A stretch of DNA of 64,000 bases. Origin: Staphylococcus roterodami (lineage in GTDB: Bacteria; Bacillota; Bacilli; Staphylococcales; Staphylococcaceae). Positions 9,388-18,404 of the stretch are shown one piece after another. Within the stretch, counting starts at the first letter, position 1; each line of letters opens with the position of its first letter. The notes below the pieces were generated by a model that had not been told where the DNA came from, made no database searches, and saw only the letters and a list, made by a program, of their open reading frames with translations. Position numbers and translations under genes: made by a program. The DNA is taken from positions 682,001-746,000 of the forward strand of contig CP092781.1 of the NCBI GenBank assembly GCA_022493055.1. Direction: 5' to 3'.

Positions 9388-9742
9388 AATCATTTTAGTG
9401 AGTCATAGTAAGGACATAGCAAATGGTACGAAATCATTGTTACAACAAATGGCAGGCGAAGTTGATATTTTAGCTGTCGGAGGATTGGAAGATGGATCCA
9501 TTGGTACTTCATTTGACTTAATTCAAGGAGCTTTGACCGACTTAGACGATGATGCATTATGTTTTTACGATATTGGATCATCTGAGATGAATGTTGATAT
9601 GGCAATTGAAATGTATGAGGGAGAATATCGTGTAATTAAAGTTGATGCACCAATTGTTGAAGGAAGTTTTATTGCAGCTGTAAGACTGTCTGTTGGTGGT
9701 ACTGTCGATGATGCATTAGCCGAAATCAAACAATCATTTTAG
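9380..9742 (+). CDS. dhaM: Phosphotransferase subunit DhaM (EIIA-mannose type)
   Basis: A 120-residue single-domain protein of the PTS EIIA-mannose fold, as usual in Gram-positives. It takes phosphate from HPr on a histidine near the N-terminus, His9 in ILVSHS, and re-phosphorylates ADP on DhaL. GTVDDALAEI is at the C-terminus. A TTG 15 bases upstream is in frame, but GGAG (9367-9370) fits the ATG at 9380, which overlaps the end of dhaL. Confidence 0.92.
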   Translation: MAKIILVSHSKDIANGTKSLLQQMAGEVDILAVGGLEDGSIGTSFDLIQGALTDLDDDALCFYDIGSSEMNVDMAIEMYEGEYRVIKVDAPIVEGSFIAAVRLSVGGTVDDALAEIKQSF

Positions 9743-9858
9743 TTAAATCTTACTAATAATGAAAAAAGTAAACCTTTTTCAAATGAAACTTTATAAAAAA
9801 TATGATAGTATATATGTAAATGTTTAATAAAATCTGGAGAAAATAGGAGGACATTGCC

Positions 9859-10356
9859 ATGCAACACCTTATAAAAAAACATGTATTGAATGGCGAGTTT
9901 GATTTAGTACGACAATTGATGTCCGAAACAGATTTTATGGAATTTGAAGAAGCATATATTTCAAGTGCGCATGAAGTAGAAAGTATGATGTTTTATACAT
10001 GTATTTTAGATATGATTAAACATGAAGAATCTTCTGAAATGCATGACCTAGCATTTTTATTGCTTGTGTATCCACTAAGTGAATATGAAGGTGCTTTGGA
10101 TTCTGCTTATTACCATGCAGACGCTTCCATAAAACTTACTGACGGCAAAGAAGTTAAAAGTTTGTTACAAATGTTATTATTGCATGCGATACCAACACCT
10201 GTTATTTCAGATAAGAAGGCTTTTGATATCGCCAAACAAATATTAAAATTAGATCCTAATAATAATGTTGCTCGTAACGTCTTAAAGGATACTGCCAAAC
10301 GTATGGACAACGTTGTTGTTGATATAAATGAATTACACCAACGTAATGCACGTTAA
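9859..10356 (+). CDS. Conserved staphylococcal protein, unknown function
   Basis: A 165-residue soluble protein that I do not recognise. It is rich in leucine, methionine and acidic residues and looks all-helical, in the manner of TPR-like repeats (for example AKQILKLDPNNNVARNVLKD near the C-terminus reads like one TPR-type helix pair). No signal peptide or membrane segment. It has its own AGGAGG site and a terminator, and lies 116 bases after dhaM, so it could be read through from the dha operon. Confidence 0.75.
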   Translation: MQHLIKKHVLNGEFDLVRQLMSETDFMEFEEAYISSAHEVESMMFYTCILDMIKHEESSEMHDLAFLLLVYPLSEYEGALDSAYYHADASIKLTDGKEVKSLLQMLLLHAIPTPVISDKKAFDIAKQILKLDPNNNVARNVLKDTAKRMDNVVVDINELHQRNAR

Positions 10357-10402
10357 TTTTATTTCAATTATATTAGCTTAATAATAGTTTTAACATTTGA
10401 TT

Positions 10403-10431
10403 GGGTTGGGACATTGGTTCCAGCCTTTTTT
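10403..10431 (+). terminator. Terminator after the unknown gene
   Basis: GGTTGGGA pairs with TTCCAGCC (with G-U pairs) and six T follow. Confidence 0.65.
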
Positions 10432-10459
10432 AATACTCAAATTTTGTTATTAGGAAGAT

Positions 10460-10525
10460 ATGAATTCTAAAAAGTTTTTATGCAGTATTTTAAAAGATTA
10501 TACAATTGGCATCCAATTTATATAA
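10460..10525 (+). other. Possible 21-codon small ORF
   Basis: ATG at 10460 has AGGAAG just upstream and runs for 21 codons to TAA. The peptide begins MNSKKFLCSIL. Nothing else supports it. The rest of the 659-bp gap holds a terminator, repeat copy 2 and an AT-rich stretch (10754-10990) where I see no feature. Confidence 0.15.
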
Positions 10526-10595
10526 ATGAATGATAAGAATTTAATAAAATCCACGCATACGTAATATTATTTTGTGTCACTTTAGAAAATAGCAG

Positions 10596-10753
10596 GAGAT
10601 TGAGACATAAAGTTTTTGTGCTCTGGGAAACCGATTAACGGCGTCCCAAAAACAGGATTTTCGGCAAAAACTCTCACAATTCGACAAAATTTGGAAAACA
10701 ATTTTGCTCATCGTTCTGTTCTGCTCAAATCCTAAACGCTTTTGTCCCGACCT
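10596..10753 (+). repeat. Dispersed 160-bp structured repeat, copy 2
   Basis: Same orientation as copy 1. Left end GAGATTGAGACATAAAG, right end CTTTTGTCCCGACCT. The inner hairpin TGGGAAACCG with CGGCGTCCCA is intact; the GCAGAA arm reads GCAAAA here, which breaks a pair with TTCTGC. Confidence 0.88.
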
Positions 10754-11015
10754 GTTTATCTGCATAATCAGCTTGAAAATAGCTCTTGGATTAGGTTTCA
10801 AAACAGTGTTTTTCTGATAGGTTTGCGTATACAAAAATTTCGCATGACAGCATTATAAAAGGGAAAATTTATAAAAAATTTAAATGTCATTAAACGTGAT
10901 AATGTGAATGGATTGAGCGATTTTATAAAAATGAAAATGAACCTATGCGACTTGCAATTAATTTTGAGTACGTTATAATGCACACTGTGCAAAATTAAGG
11001 AGGTCTATTATTCAC

Positions 11016-12083
11016 ATGATGATGAATAAGGAAGCAACAAAAATTGGATTTGCCTACGTCGGCATAGTAGTGGGCGCAGGATTTTCAACAGGACAAGAAG
11101 TTATGCAATTTTTCACTAAATATGGCTTGTGGGCTTATTTAGGTGTGATTATATCTGGTTTTATTTTAGCTTTTATTGGGCGCCAAGTAGCCAAAATTGG
11201 TACCGCATTTGAAGCGACTAACCATGAATCGACGCTACAATACGTATTCGGTGAAAAGTTTAGTAAAATCTTTGATTATATTTTAATTTTCTTCTTATTT
11301 GGTATAGCTGTAACTATGATTGCAGGTGCTGGTGCAACATTTGAAGAAAGTTATAACATACCTACTTGGCTAGGTGCTCTAATTATGACAGTAGCTATAT
11401 ACGTCACGTTACTATTGGACTTTAACAAAATAGTACGTGCACTTGGTATTGTTACACCATTTTTAATTGTGCTAGTTGTACTTATTGCTGGCGTTTATTT
11501 ATTTAAAGGTCATGTATCATTAGCAGAAGTAAACCAAGTAGTACCTGATGCTAGTATTTGGAAAGGTATTTGGTTCGGTACAATATATGGTGGTTTAGCA
11601 TTCTCTGTAGGCTTTAGTACTATAGTAGCAATTGGCGGAGATACTGATAAACGTACAGTATCTGGTGCAGGTGCAATGTTTGGCGGTATTATCTATACCG
11701 TATTATTAGCATTGATTAACTTTGCTTTACAAAGTGAATATCCTACAATTAAAAATGCTTCAATTCCAACTTTGACATTAGCAAATAACATTCATCCGTT
11801 AATCGCAACGGTGCTATCTGTTATTATGCTTGCAGTTATGTATAATACTATTTTAGGGCTTATGTATTCATTTGCAGCGCGCTTTACAGAACCATATAGT
11901 AAAAAATATCATATTTTTATTATAGTAATGATGGTAGCAGGTTATTTATTAAGTTTCGTAGGATTCGCTGAATTAATTAATAAATTATACACAATAATGG
12001 GATATGTAGGTCTATTTATTGTAGTAGCTGTAATAATAAAATATTTCAAACGTAAAAATGCGGACAAAAAACATATTGCTTAA
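11016..12083 (+). CDS. YkvI-type membrane transporter, unknown substrate
   Basis: A 355-residue protein with about ten membrane helices. The N-terminus (IGFAYVGIVVGAGFSTGQEVMQFF) is typical of the YkvI family, which belongs to the amino-acid-polyamine-cation transporter superfamily; a glycine-rich unwound first helix (GAGFSTGQE) is what binds substrate in LeuT-fold carriers. Three ATG codons occur at 11016, 11019 and 11022; AAGGAGGT at 10997-11004 fits 11016 best. Monocistronic with a strong terminator. Substrate unknown. Confidence 0.8.
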   Translation: MMMNKEATKIGFAYVGIVVGAGFSTGQEVMQFFTKYGLWAYLGVIISGFILAFIGRQVAKIGTAFEATNHESTLQYVFGEKFSKIFDYILIFFLFGIAVTMIAGAGATFEESYNIPTWLGALIMTVAIYVTLLLDFNKIVRALGIVTPFLIVLVVLIAGVYLFKGHVSLAEVNQVVPDASIWKGIWFGTIYGGLAFSVGFSTIVAIGGDTDKRTVSGAGAMFGGIIYTVLLALINFALQSEYPTIKNASIPTLTLANNIHPLIATVLSVIMLAVMYNTILGLMYSFAARFTEPYSKKYHIFIIVMMVAGYLLSFVGFAELINKLYTIMGYVGLFIVVAVIIKYFKRKNADKKHIA

Positions 12084-12137
12084 CAGTGTATGTTGAATGT
12101 TCAAAACTTTACAATTGAAGCACTTTGTTTTAACCTT

Positions 12138-12180
12138 AAAAGCAATTCGTCTCTACTTATTTTAGACGAATTGCTTTTTA
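12138..12180 (+). terminator. Terminator of the YkvI-type gene
   Basis: A perfect 15-bp stem, AAAAGCAATTCGTCT (12138-12152) with AGACGAATTGCTTTT (12164-12178). Confidence 0.85.
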
Positions 12181-12234
12181 TATTTACTAAGTCTTTTAAC
12201 ATTAGTGTCTATAGAAATAGAGAGGTAAGATGTA

Positions 12235-13278
12235 ATGAATAGAGATAACAAATGGGCGATAATCACAGCACTCATTATAGCTGTCGTAGGTGTATTATTA
12301 GCACTTCATTTAAAACAACATTATGATCAAGCTACAATAGAGAATCAATCCAATAAAGATAAAATAAATGTTAAGAATAAAAATGTGCACATTTATCAAA
12401 ATATTACATATAACAGAGTATTTCCAAATAGTAAGTTAGATATTATTACACCAGCTGATATGTCCTCTAATACTAAATTACCAGTTATTTTTTGGATGCA
12501 TGGTGGTGGGTACATTGCAGGAGATAAGCAATATAAAAATCCATTGCTAGCAAAAATTGCTGAACAAGGTTATATCGTAGTTAATGTAAATTATGCATTA
12601 GCACCACAGTATAAATATCCGACACCTTTAATTCAAATGAGCCAAGCCACTAAGTTTATTAAAGAAAATAAAATGAATATACCTATCGACTTTGACCAAG
12701 TTGTCATTGGTGGTGATTCAGCAGGAGCTCAATTAGCTAGTCAATTTACAGCTATTCAAACAAACAACCATTTAAGAAAAGCAATGCAATTTGATCAAAC
12801 ATTTAAACCATCACAAATTAAAGGTGCTATATTTTTTGGGGGATTTTATAACATGCAAACTGTTAGGAAAACTGAGTTTCCTAGAATACAGTTATTTATG
12901 AAAAGCTATACTGGTGAACAGGACTGGGAAAAAGGATTTAAAAATATTTCTCAAATGTCGACAGTTAAACAGGCTACAAGTGATTATCCACCAACATATT
13001 TATCAGTAGGAGATAGCGATCCTTTTGAAAGCCAAAATGTTGAATTTAGTAAAAGGTTAGATGAACTAGGGGTACCTGTAGATACATTATTTTATGACGG
13101 TACACATCATTTACATCATCAATACCAATTTCATCTGGATAAACCTGAATCAATTGAAAACATCAAAAAAGTGTTACTTTTCCTAAGTCGTAATACATCT
13201 TCTTCAGGAGTTCAAACTGAAGAAAAGCCTCAAATAGAAAACCCAGGTAATGAGGTACCATTAAATCCGTTAAATTAG
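12235..13278 (+). CDS. Membrane-anchored alpha/beta hydrolase (HSL-type esterase)
   Basis: A 347-residue esterase or lipase-like enzyme. Residues 8-25 form an N-terminal membrane anchor with the catalytic domain outside. The oxyanion-hole motif HGGGY and nucleophile motif GDSAG (Ser162) are those of the hormone-sensitive-lipase family; the acid is probably in GDSDPFES and the histidine near 291 in THHLHHQY. The C-terminal 30 residues are a proline- and glutamate-rich tail. Start ATG is preceded by AGAGAGGTAAG. Natural substrate unknown. Single gene between terminators. Confidence 0.82.
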   Translation: MNRDNKWAIITALIIAVVGVLLALHLKQHYDQATIENQSNKDKINVKNKNVHIYQNITYNRVFPNSKLDIITPADMSSNTKLPVIFWMHGGGYIAGDKQYKNPLLAKIAEQGYIVVNVNYALAPQYKYPTPLIQMSQATKFIKENKMNIPIDFDQVVIGGDSAGAQLASQFTAIQTNNHLRKAMQFDQTFKPSQIKGAIFFGGFYNMQTVRKTEFPRIQLFMKSYTGEQDWEKGFKNISQMSTVKQATSDYPPTYLSVGDSDPFESQNVEFSKRLDELGVPVDTLFYDGTHHLHHQYQFHLDKPESIENIKKVLLFLSRNTSSSGVQTEEKPQIENPGNEVPLNPLN

Positions 13279-13385
13279 AATATGGGTAGGTTTTTAAAAC
13301 TTTATTCATTACTTAAATTTAAAAATAGTTAAACATATTAATAGAAAATACTGTTGTCAGTAAGGATAACGCATATGAACAATAG

Positions 13386-13430
13386 CTACGTCATTTTAAT
13401 TAATTTCAATTAAGATGACGTAGTTTTTTT
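13386..13430 (+). terminator. Terminator of the esterase gene
   Basis: A stem of about 16 bp (CTACGTCATTTTAATT with AATTAAGATGACGTAG) is followed by seven T. The remaining gap to 13597 is AT-rich; GATATAATAAA near 13501 could be the -10 of the next gene. Confidence 0.85.
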
Positions 13431-13597
13431 ATTCGAAATGAATACGTATCTTTACATAAAATAACTTTTTACAACTAATTTATCAAAAAATATCGCAGAC
13501 GTGATATAATAAATTGATAATATGAAATGAATTTAAAACGAAAATATAAAAATATAGATTGAGTACAAAGTGATTTGAAATAAGGTAGTGAAAGGAA

Positions 13598-14026
13598 ATG
13601 ACTAGATTATCATTAAAACCATTTAAGAATAAACGTGTAATAGTTAGTGGGCGTATTCAGCGAGTGTTATATAAAAATTATTTAGATCGGCATAGTACAT
13701 TTAAACCAAATGTAAGAATATTATTAAAAGACGTAGTCGTCGCAGGGGTCTCTATAGATCATATATGGTTATACGAGACAAATAAATATTATGCATTGGC
13801 AATGGAACTTATTTATCGTCGTGTAAAATTTAGCGCTCATGTTGTGCCGTATTATAAGATCAATAAAAGTAATAACCTTTTTGTACAAGATTATGGAATT
13901 AAACGTAAAAGCAAATTGATATCTGAAGAGAAATACAATCAAAATAATCAAGTACAGGATTCGATTTACGAAAAATTACCAAATATAGATTTTAAGCTTG
14001 AAGATTTCTTTAGCAAGGAAAATTAA
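13598..14026 (+). CDS. Conserved staphylococcal protein, unknown function
   Basis: A 142-residue protein that I do not recognise. No signal peptide or membrane segment. The first 90 residues are basic and beta-rich (RVIVSGRIQRVLY, NVRILLKDVVVAGVSIDHIWLYE), which suggests a small barrel such as an OB-type fold; the last 40 are acidic. GTGAAAGGAA before the ATG is a good ribosome site. Monocistronic, ended by a hairpin shared with the convergent acetyltransferase. Confidence 0.75.
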   Translation: MTRLSLKPFKNKRVIVSGRIQRVLYKNYLDRHSTFKPNVRILLKDVVVAGVSIDHIWLYETNKYYALAMELIYRRVKFSAHVVPYYKINKSNNLFVQDYGIKRKSKLISEEKYNQNNQVQDSIYEKLPNIDFKLEDFFSKEN

Positions 14027-14042
14027 AAAATACAAAAATAGC

Positions 14043-14099
14043 AAAGCACCACTTAAGGTATTTGATTATAAATCAACTACACATTAGTGGTGCTTTATT
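14043..14099. terminator. Terminator between convergent genes
   Basis: AAAGCACCACT (14043-14053) pairs with AGTGGTGCTTT (14086-14096), with A-rich and T-rich flanks, so it could work in both directions. Confidence 0.7.
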
Positions 14100-14233
14100 A
14101 TTATATAATGATTTGTCATGTCGAAATCCTCAAGTATTTTCTAATATGAAATTTAGCGATTTAAATTAAACTCAGAAAGTGCATAGACAATTGTCGTGAT
14201 GCGATTCTAATTCAAGATTATGATAAAATAGCT

Positions 14234-14740
14234 TTAATTAAGAATTTTAGCCATCATGTAGTCATCATAATATTTACCGTCGATAAATAATTTGTCTTTT
14301 AAGACACCTTCAATTTGAAAATCAGCATTTTTAAATAGTTCAAGCGCAGGCTGATTATTGAGTGGTACATTTGCTTCGATGCGATGTATTTGATTGTTTA
14401 AGCACCATGCCATAATGGCATCTATAAGTGCTTGACCGATACCACGATGCTGGTAAAGCTTTTTAACACCTAAATCGATTTTAGCAACATGTTTAATTCG
14501 TTTGAAATGCATCGTGTTAACAAATGCAAAGCCAACAAGTTGTTCGTCACTCTCAGCTACAAATATGACTTTATGTGGAGAAGTAATATATTCCTCTAAT
14601 TGTTTACTAGCTGACGTGACGCTTGGGTCATATTCTCCAGGAGTATAAAACATATATGGAGATTCGTCGTAAATTTTTGATAACATTGAAATAAAGTTCT
14701 CAACATCTTTGATACTAACTCTACGTATGATATGGGCCAT
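14234..14740 (-). CDS. GNAT family N-acetyltransferase
   Basis: A 168-residue GCN5-type acetyltransferase. The acetyl-CoA binding motif A is visible as LGVKKLYQHRGIGQALIDA, followed by motif B with VPLNNQPALELFKNADF. Such enzymes acetylate amines of small molecules or proteins; the substrate cannot be told. The start, MAHIIRRVS, has GGAGGC upstream. It is divergent from graX with a shared 112-bp upstream region that contains a TATAAT (14785-14790). Confidence 0.85.
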   Translation of the reverse strand: MAHIIRRVSIKDVENFISMLSKIYDESPYMFYTPGEYDPSVTSASKQLEEYITSPHKVIFVAESDEQLVGFAFVNTMHFKRIKHVAKIDLGVKKLYQHRGIGQALIDAIMAWCLNNQIHRIEANVPLNNQPALELFKNADFQIEGVLKDKLFIDGKYYDDYMMAKILN

Positions 14741-14852
14741 GAAAAGCCTCCAGTATTTTGAAATTTTAAAACATTTGCTACTATTATAATATATATGTGA
14801 CTAAAAGGTGGAGTAATATGTTTTTTGGTTACAGTTTAAAGGAGTATTTTAT

Positions 14853-15776
14853 ATGAAACCTAAAGTTTTATTAGCAGGTGGAACAGGATATATCGGTAAA
14901 TATTTAAGTGAAGTTATTGAAAACGATGCGGATCTTTATGTTATTTCAAAATATCCTGAAAATAAAAAAACAGACAATGTCGACATGACTTGGATTCAAT
15001 GTGATATTTATCATTACGATCAAGTAGTAAAAGCAATGAATCAAATAGATATTGCAGTATTTTTTATAGATCCAACGAAAAATTCTGCTAAGATTACCCA
15101 ATCTTCAGCAAGAGACTTAACGTTAATTGCAGCAGACAATTTTGGTAGAGCAGCTGCTATAAACCAAGTTAAAAAAGTGATTTATATTCCTGGAAGTCGA
15201 TATGATAATGAAACGATTGAACGTTTAGGGGCATACGGTATAACTGTTGAAACAACAAACTTAGTTTTTAAACGCGCTTTAGTCAATGTAGAGTTACAAG
15301 TATCTAAATATGATGACGTTAGGTCAACAATGAAAGTACCATTGCCGAAAGGATGGACACTACAACATTTGGTTAATCACTTTATCGCATGGATGGGATA
15401 TACAAAAGGGACATTTGTGAAAACAGAGAAAGTACAAGATTTAGTTAAAGTTTATATAAAGAATAAAGCACGACCGCTTGCGGTATTTAAAATAATGGAA
15501 ACGGCAGAAGGAATAATCACTTTGAAATTAATAAGCGGGAGCCTAGTCAAAAAGAAAGCAGTCACACAAGGTAAACTGGAATTTAGGTTTATTAAAGCAT
15601 CCGCAGTAGTCTATATCCATCTGTATGATTATATTCCTCGCGTATTTTGGCCAATTTATTATTTTATACAAGCACCAATGCAAAAAATGATGATACATGG
15701 CTTTGAAGTAGATTGTCGTATAAAAGATTTTCAAAGTCGTTTAAAATCAGGGGAAAATATGAAATATACTAAATGA
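14853..15776 (+). CDS. graX: GraX, NAD-dependent-epimerase-like auxiliary protein of GraRS
   Basis: A 307-residue protein with an N-terminal Rossmann motif GGTGYIGKY of the atypical short-chain dehydrogenase (NmrA-like) group. The catalytic YxxxK of true epimerases is not evident. In S. aureus GraX is needed for full GraRS signalling and links the kinase and regulator. It is the first gene of graXRS: the graR start follows 15 bases after its stop. AAGGAG is upstream of the ATG. Confidence 0.9.
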   Translation: MKPKVLLAGGTGYIGKYLSEVIENDADLYVISKYPENKKTDNVDMTWIQCDIYHYDQVVKAMNQIDIAVFFIDPTKNSAKITQSSARDLTLIAADNFGRAAAINQVKKVIYIPGSRYDNETIERLGAYGITVETTNLVFKRALVNVELQVSKYDDVRSTMKVPLPKGWTLQHLVNHFIAWMGYTKGTFVKTEKVQDLVKVYIKNKARPLAVFKIMETAEGIITLKLISGSLVKKKAVTQGKLEFRFIKASAVVYIHLYDYIPRVFWPIYYFIQAPMQKMMIHGFEVDCRIKDFQSRLKSGENMKYTK

Positions 15777-15791
15777 TATCAGGTGATATGA

Positions 15792-16466
15792 ATGCAAATA
15801 TTATTAGTTGAAGATGACAATACTTTATTTCAAGAATTGAAAAAAGAATTAGAACAATGGGATTTTAACGTTGCTGGTATAGAAGATTTCGGTAAAGTGA
15901 TGGATACATTTGAAAGCTTTAATCCTGAAATTGTAATATTAGACGTTCAATTGCCTAAATATGATGGATTTTATTGGTGTCGAAAAATGAGAGAGGTATC
16001 CAATGTACCAATATTATTCTTATCATCTCGTGATAATCCAATGGATCAAGTTATGAGCATGGAGTTAGGTGCAGATGATTATATGCAAAAGCCTTTTTAT
16101 ACCAATGTCTTAATCGCTAAATTACAAGCGATTTATCGTCGCGTCTATGAATTTACTGCAGAAGAAAAACGTACACTTACATGGCAAGATGCAGTAGTAG
16201 ACTTATCAAAGGATAGTATTCAAAAAGGTGATGAAACTATATTTTTATCAAAAACTGAAATGATAATATTAGAAATACTGATTACTAAAAAGAATCAAAT
16301 TGTTTCTAGAGATACAATTATTACTGCTTTATGGGATGATGAAGCGTTTGTCAGTGATAATACATTAACGGTTAATGTGAATCGTTTGCGTAAGAAATTA
16401 TCAGAAATAGGAATGGATAGTGCAATTGAAACCAAAGTAGGAAAAGGATATATGGCACATGAATAA
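15792..16466 (+). CDS. graR: Response regulator GraR
   Basis: A 224-residue OmpR/PhoB-type response regulator: receiver domain (residues 1-115) with acidic pocket D8/D9, phospho-acceptor Asp51 in VILDVQLP and conserved Lys in MQKPF; then a winged-helix DNA-binding domain ([12 protein letters not shown] to VGKGYM). With GraS it senses cationic antimicrobial peptides and acidic pH and turns on mprF, dltABCD and vraFG, which raise positive surface charge. It overlaps graS by eight bases. Confidence 0.96.
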   Translation: MQILLVEDDNTLFQELKKELEQWDFNVAGIEDFGKVMDTFESFNPEIVILDVQLPKYDGFYWCRKMREVSNVPILFLSSRDNPMDQVMSMELGADDYMQKPFYTNVLIAKLQAIYRRVYEFTAEEKRTLTWQDAVVDLSKDSIQKGDETIFLSKTEMIILEILITKKNQIVSRDTIITALWDDEAFVSDNTLTVNVNRLRKKLSEIGMDSAIETKVGKGYMAHE

Positions 16467-17499
16467 TTTAAAATGGGTAGGATATTTCCTTAAATCACGT
16501 ATGAATTGGATATTTTGGATATTATTTTTGAATTTTATAATGTTAGGTATTAGTCTAATTGATTATGATTTTCCAATTGATAGTGTGTTTTATATTGTTT
16601 CGCTTAATTTAAGTTTAACATTGATTTTTTTAATCATAACGTATTTTAAAGAAGTAAAGTTATATAAGCATTTTGATAAAGATAAAGAAATTGAGGAGAT
16701 TAAACATAAAGATTTAGCAGAGACACCATTTCAACGTCATACTGTGGATTATTTATATCGTCAAATTTTAGCGCATAAAGATAAGGTTGTTGATCAACAG
16801 TTACAATTGAATATGCATGAACAAACCATCACTGAATTTGTACATGATATAAAAACGCCAGTGACAGCCATGAAATTACTAATTGATCAAGAAGAGAATC
16901 ATGAAAGAAAACAAGCACTATTATATGAATGGTCTCGTATTAATTCAATGTTAGATACTCAACTGTATATTACAAGGTTAGAGTCACAACGTAAGGATAT
17001 GTATTTTGATTATGTGCCTCTTAAACGCATGGTTATTGATGAAATTCAATTAACAAGACATATTAGTCAAGTTAAAGGCATTGGCTTTGATGTTGACTTT
17101 AAAGTTGATGATCATGTGTATACAGATATTAAATGGTGTCGCATGATTATTAGACAAATTTTATCTAATGCATTGAAATATAGTGAGAATTATAATATTG
17201 AAATTAGAACAGAATTAATCGACAAACATGTATCTTTGATTATTAAAGACCATGGAAGAGGTATTAGTAAGAAAGATATGCCTCGAATATTTGAACGTGG
17301 TTTCACGTCAACTGCAAATCGAAATGAAACAACATCTTCGGGTATGGGACTATATTTAGTAAATAATGTGAAAGATCAATTAGGTATTCAAGTCGATGTT
17401 ACATCTGCTGTCGGTAAAGGGACAACAGTTAGTTTAGTTTTCCCATTACAAAATGAAATTGTTGAACGCATGTCAGAAGTGACAAATTTGTCATTTTAA
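16459..17499 (+). CDS. graS: Sensor histidine kinase GraS
   Basis: A 346-residue intramembrane-sensing kinase: two membrane helices with only a short outer loop (DYDFPIDS, residues 35-42; acidic residues 35, 37 and 41 are those implicated in peptide sensing), then a HisKA-type region with His129 in FVHDIKTP, and an ATPase domain with N-box [11 protein letters not shown] and glycine boxes DHGRGIS and TSSGMGLYL. It needs the VraFG transporter for sensing. By memory, roughly 25 residues differ from the S. aureus N315-type protein. The GraR-type palindrome for vraFG lies in its last codons. Confidence 0.96.
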   Translation: MNNLKWVGYFLKSRMNWIFWILFLNFIMLGISLIDYDFPIDSVFYIVSLNLSLTLIFLIITYFKEVKLYKHFDKDKEIEEIKHKDLAETPFQRHTVDYLYRQILAHKDKVVDQQLQLNMHEQTITEFVHDIKTPVTAMKLLIDQEENHERKQALLYEWSRINSMLDTQLYITRLESQRKDMYFDYVPLKRMVIDEIQLTRHISQVKGIGFDVDFKVDDHVYTDIKWCRMIIRQILSNALKYSENYNIEIRTELIDKHVSLIIKDHGRGISKKDMPRIFERGFTSTANRNETTSSGMGLYLVNNVKDQLGIQVDVTSAVGKGTTVSLVFPLQNEIVERMSEVTNLSF

Positions 17500-17553
17500 A
17501 CATGTGTTTTGTTACTTTGAATTGATACATCTAATCAACTTCAACGATATAAT
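17482..17553 (+). promoter_or_regulatory. GraR-type palindrome and vraFG promoter
   Basis: ACAAATTTGT (17482-17491) is the 10-bp palindrome reported upstream of GraR targets in S. aureus. It lies within the final codons of graS. A consensus TATAAT is at 17548-17553, about 57 bases downstream; the -35 is not clear. Confidence 0.75.
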
Positions 17554-17642
17554 AAAATAGATGTTAGTCATATGTTAAATTGAAGATGCTAGTGCCAAAA
17601 CTTAATGGAAATGAAGTTAAGCTTAATTATAGGAGTGTTAAA

Positions 17643-18404
17643 GTGGCAATTTTAGAAGTAAAACAATTAACAAAAATATATGGAAATAAAAAAATGGCAC
17701 AAGAAGTTCTACGAGATATCAATATGTCAGTAGAAGAGGGTGAATTTATCGCGATTATGGGTCCTTCTGGATCTGGAAAGACAACGCTATTAAATGTTTT
17801 AAGTTCAATCGATTATATTTCTCAAGGATCCATTACATTAAAAGGCCAAAAATTAGAAAAACTCTCAAATAAAGACCTTTCAAATATTCGGAAACATGAC
17901 ATTGGTTTTATTTTCCAAGAATATAATTTGCTTCATACATTGACAGTTAAAGAAAACATTATGTTGCCATTAACCGTTCAACGACTAGATAAAGACACAA
18001 TGTTAAACCGCTATCAAAAAGTAGCTGAAGCATTAAATATATTTGATATTAGTGAAAAATACCCATCTGAACTATCTGGTGGACAACGACAAAGAACATC
18101 TGCTGCAAGGGCGTTTATTACGCTTCCGTCAATTATCTTTGCAGATGAACCAACAGGTGCGCTTGATTCTAAAAGTACGCAAGATTTATTAAAACGATTA
18201 ACAAAAATGAATGAAGAATTTAAGTCTACAATCATTATGGTTACACACGATCCTGTTGCGGCTAGCTATGCTAATAGAGTGATAATGCTTAAAGATGGTC
18301 AGATTTTTACTGAATTGTATCAAGGTGATGATGATAAACAAACATTTTTCAAAGAAATAATGCGTGTTCAAAGTGTTCTAGGTGGCGTTAATTATGAGCT
18401 TTAA
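17643..18404 (+). CDS. vraF: ABC transporter ATPase VraF
   Basis: A 253-residue ATPase of the MacB/BceA type: Walker A GPSGSGKTT (residues 40-48), signature LSGGQRQR, Walker B IIFADEP and TGALDS, switch MVTHDP. With VraG it forms a peptide-sensing and detoxification module that activates GraS. The open frame begins 21 codons earlier at a TTG, but AGGAG at 17631-17635 points to the GTG at 17643, and this gives the usual length. The last 11 bases overlap vraG. Confidence 0.95.
   Translation: MAILEVKQLTKIYGNKKMAQEVLRDINMSVEEGEFIAIMGPSGSGKTTLLNVLSSIDYISQGSITLKGQKLEKLSNKDLSNIRKHDIGFIFQEYNLLHTLTVKENIMLPLTVQRLDKDTMLNRYQKVAEALNIFDISEKYPSELSGGQRQRTSAARAFITLPSIIFADEPTGALDSKSTQDLLKRLTKMNEEFKSTIIMVTHDPVAASYANRVIMLKDGQIFTELYQGDDDKQTFFKEIMRVQSVLGGVNYEL

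Noticed and set aside
10577..10834. 85-residue minus-strand frame within repeat copy 2
   Set aside because: It is the repeat read through; similar frames exist in other copies without start signals.
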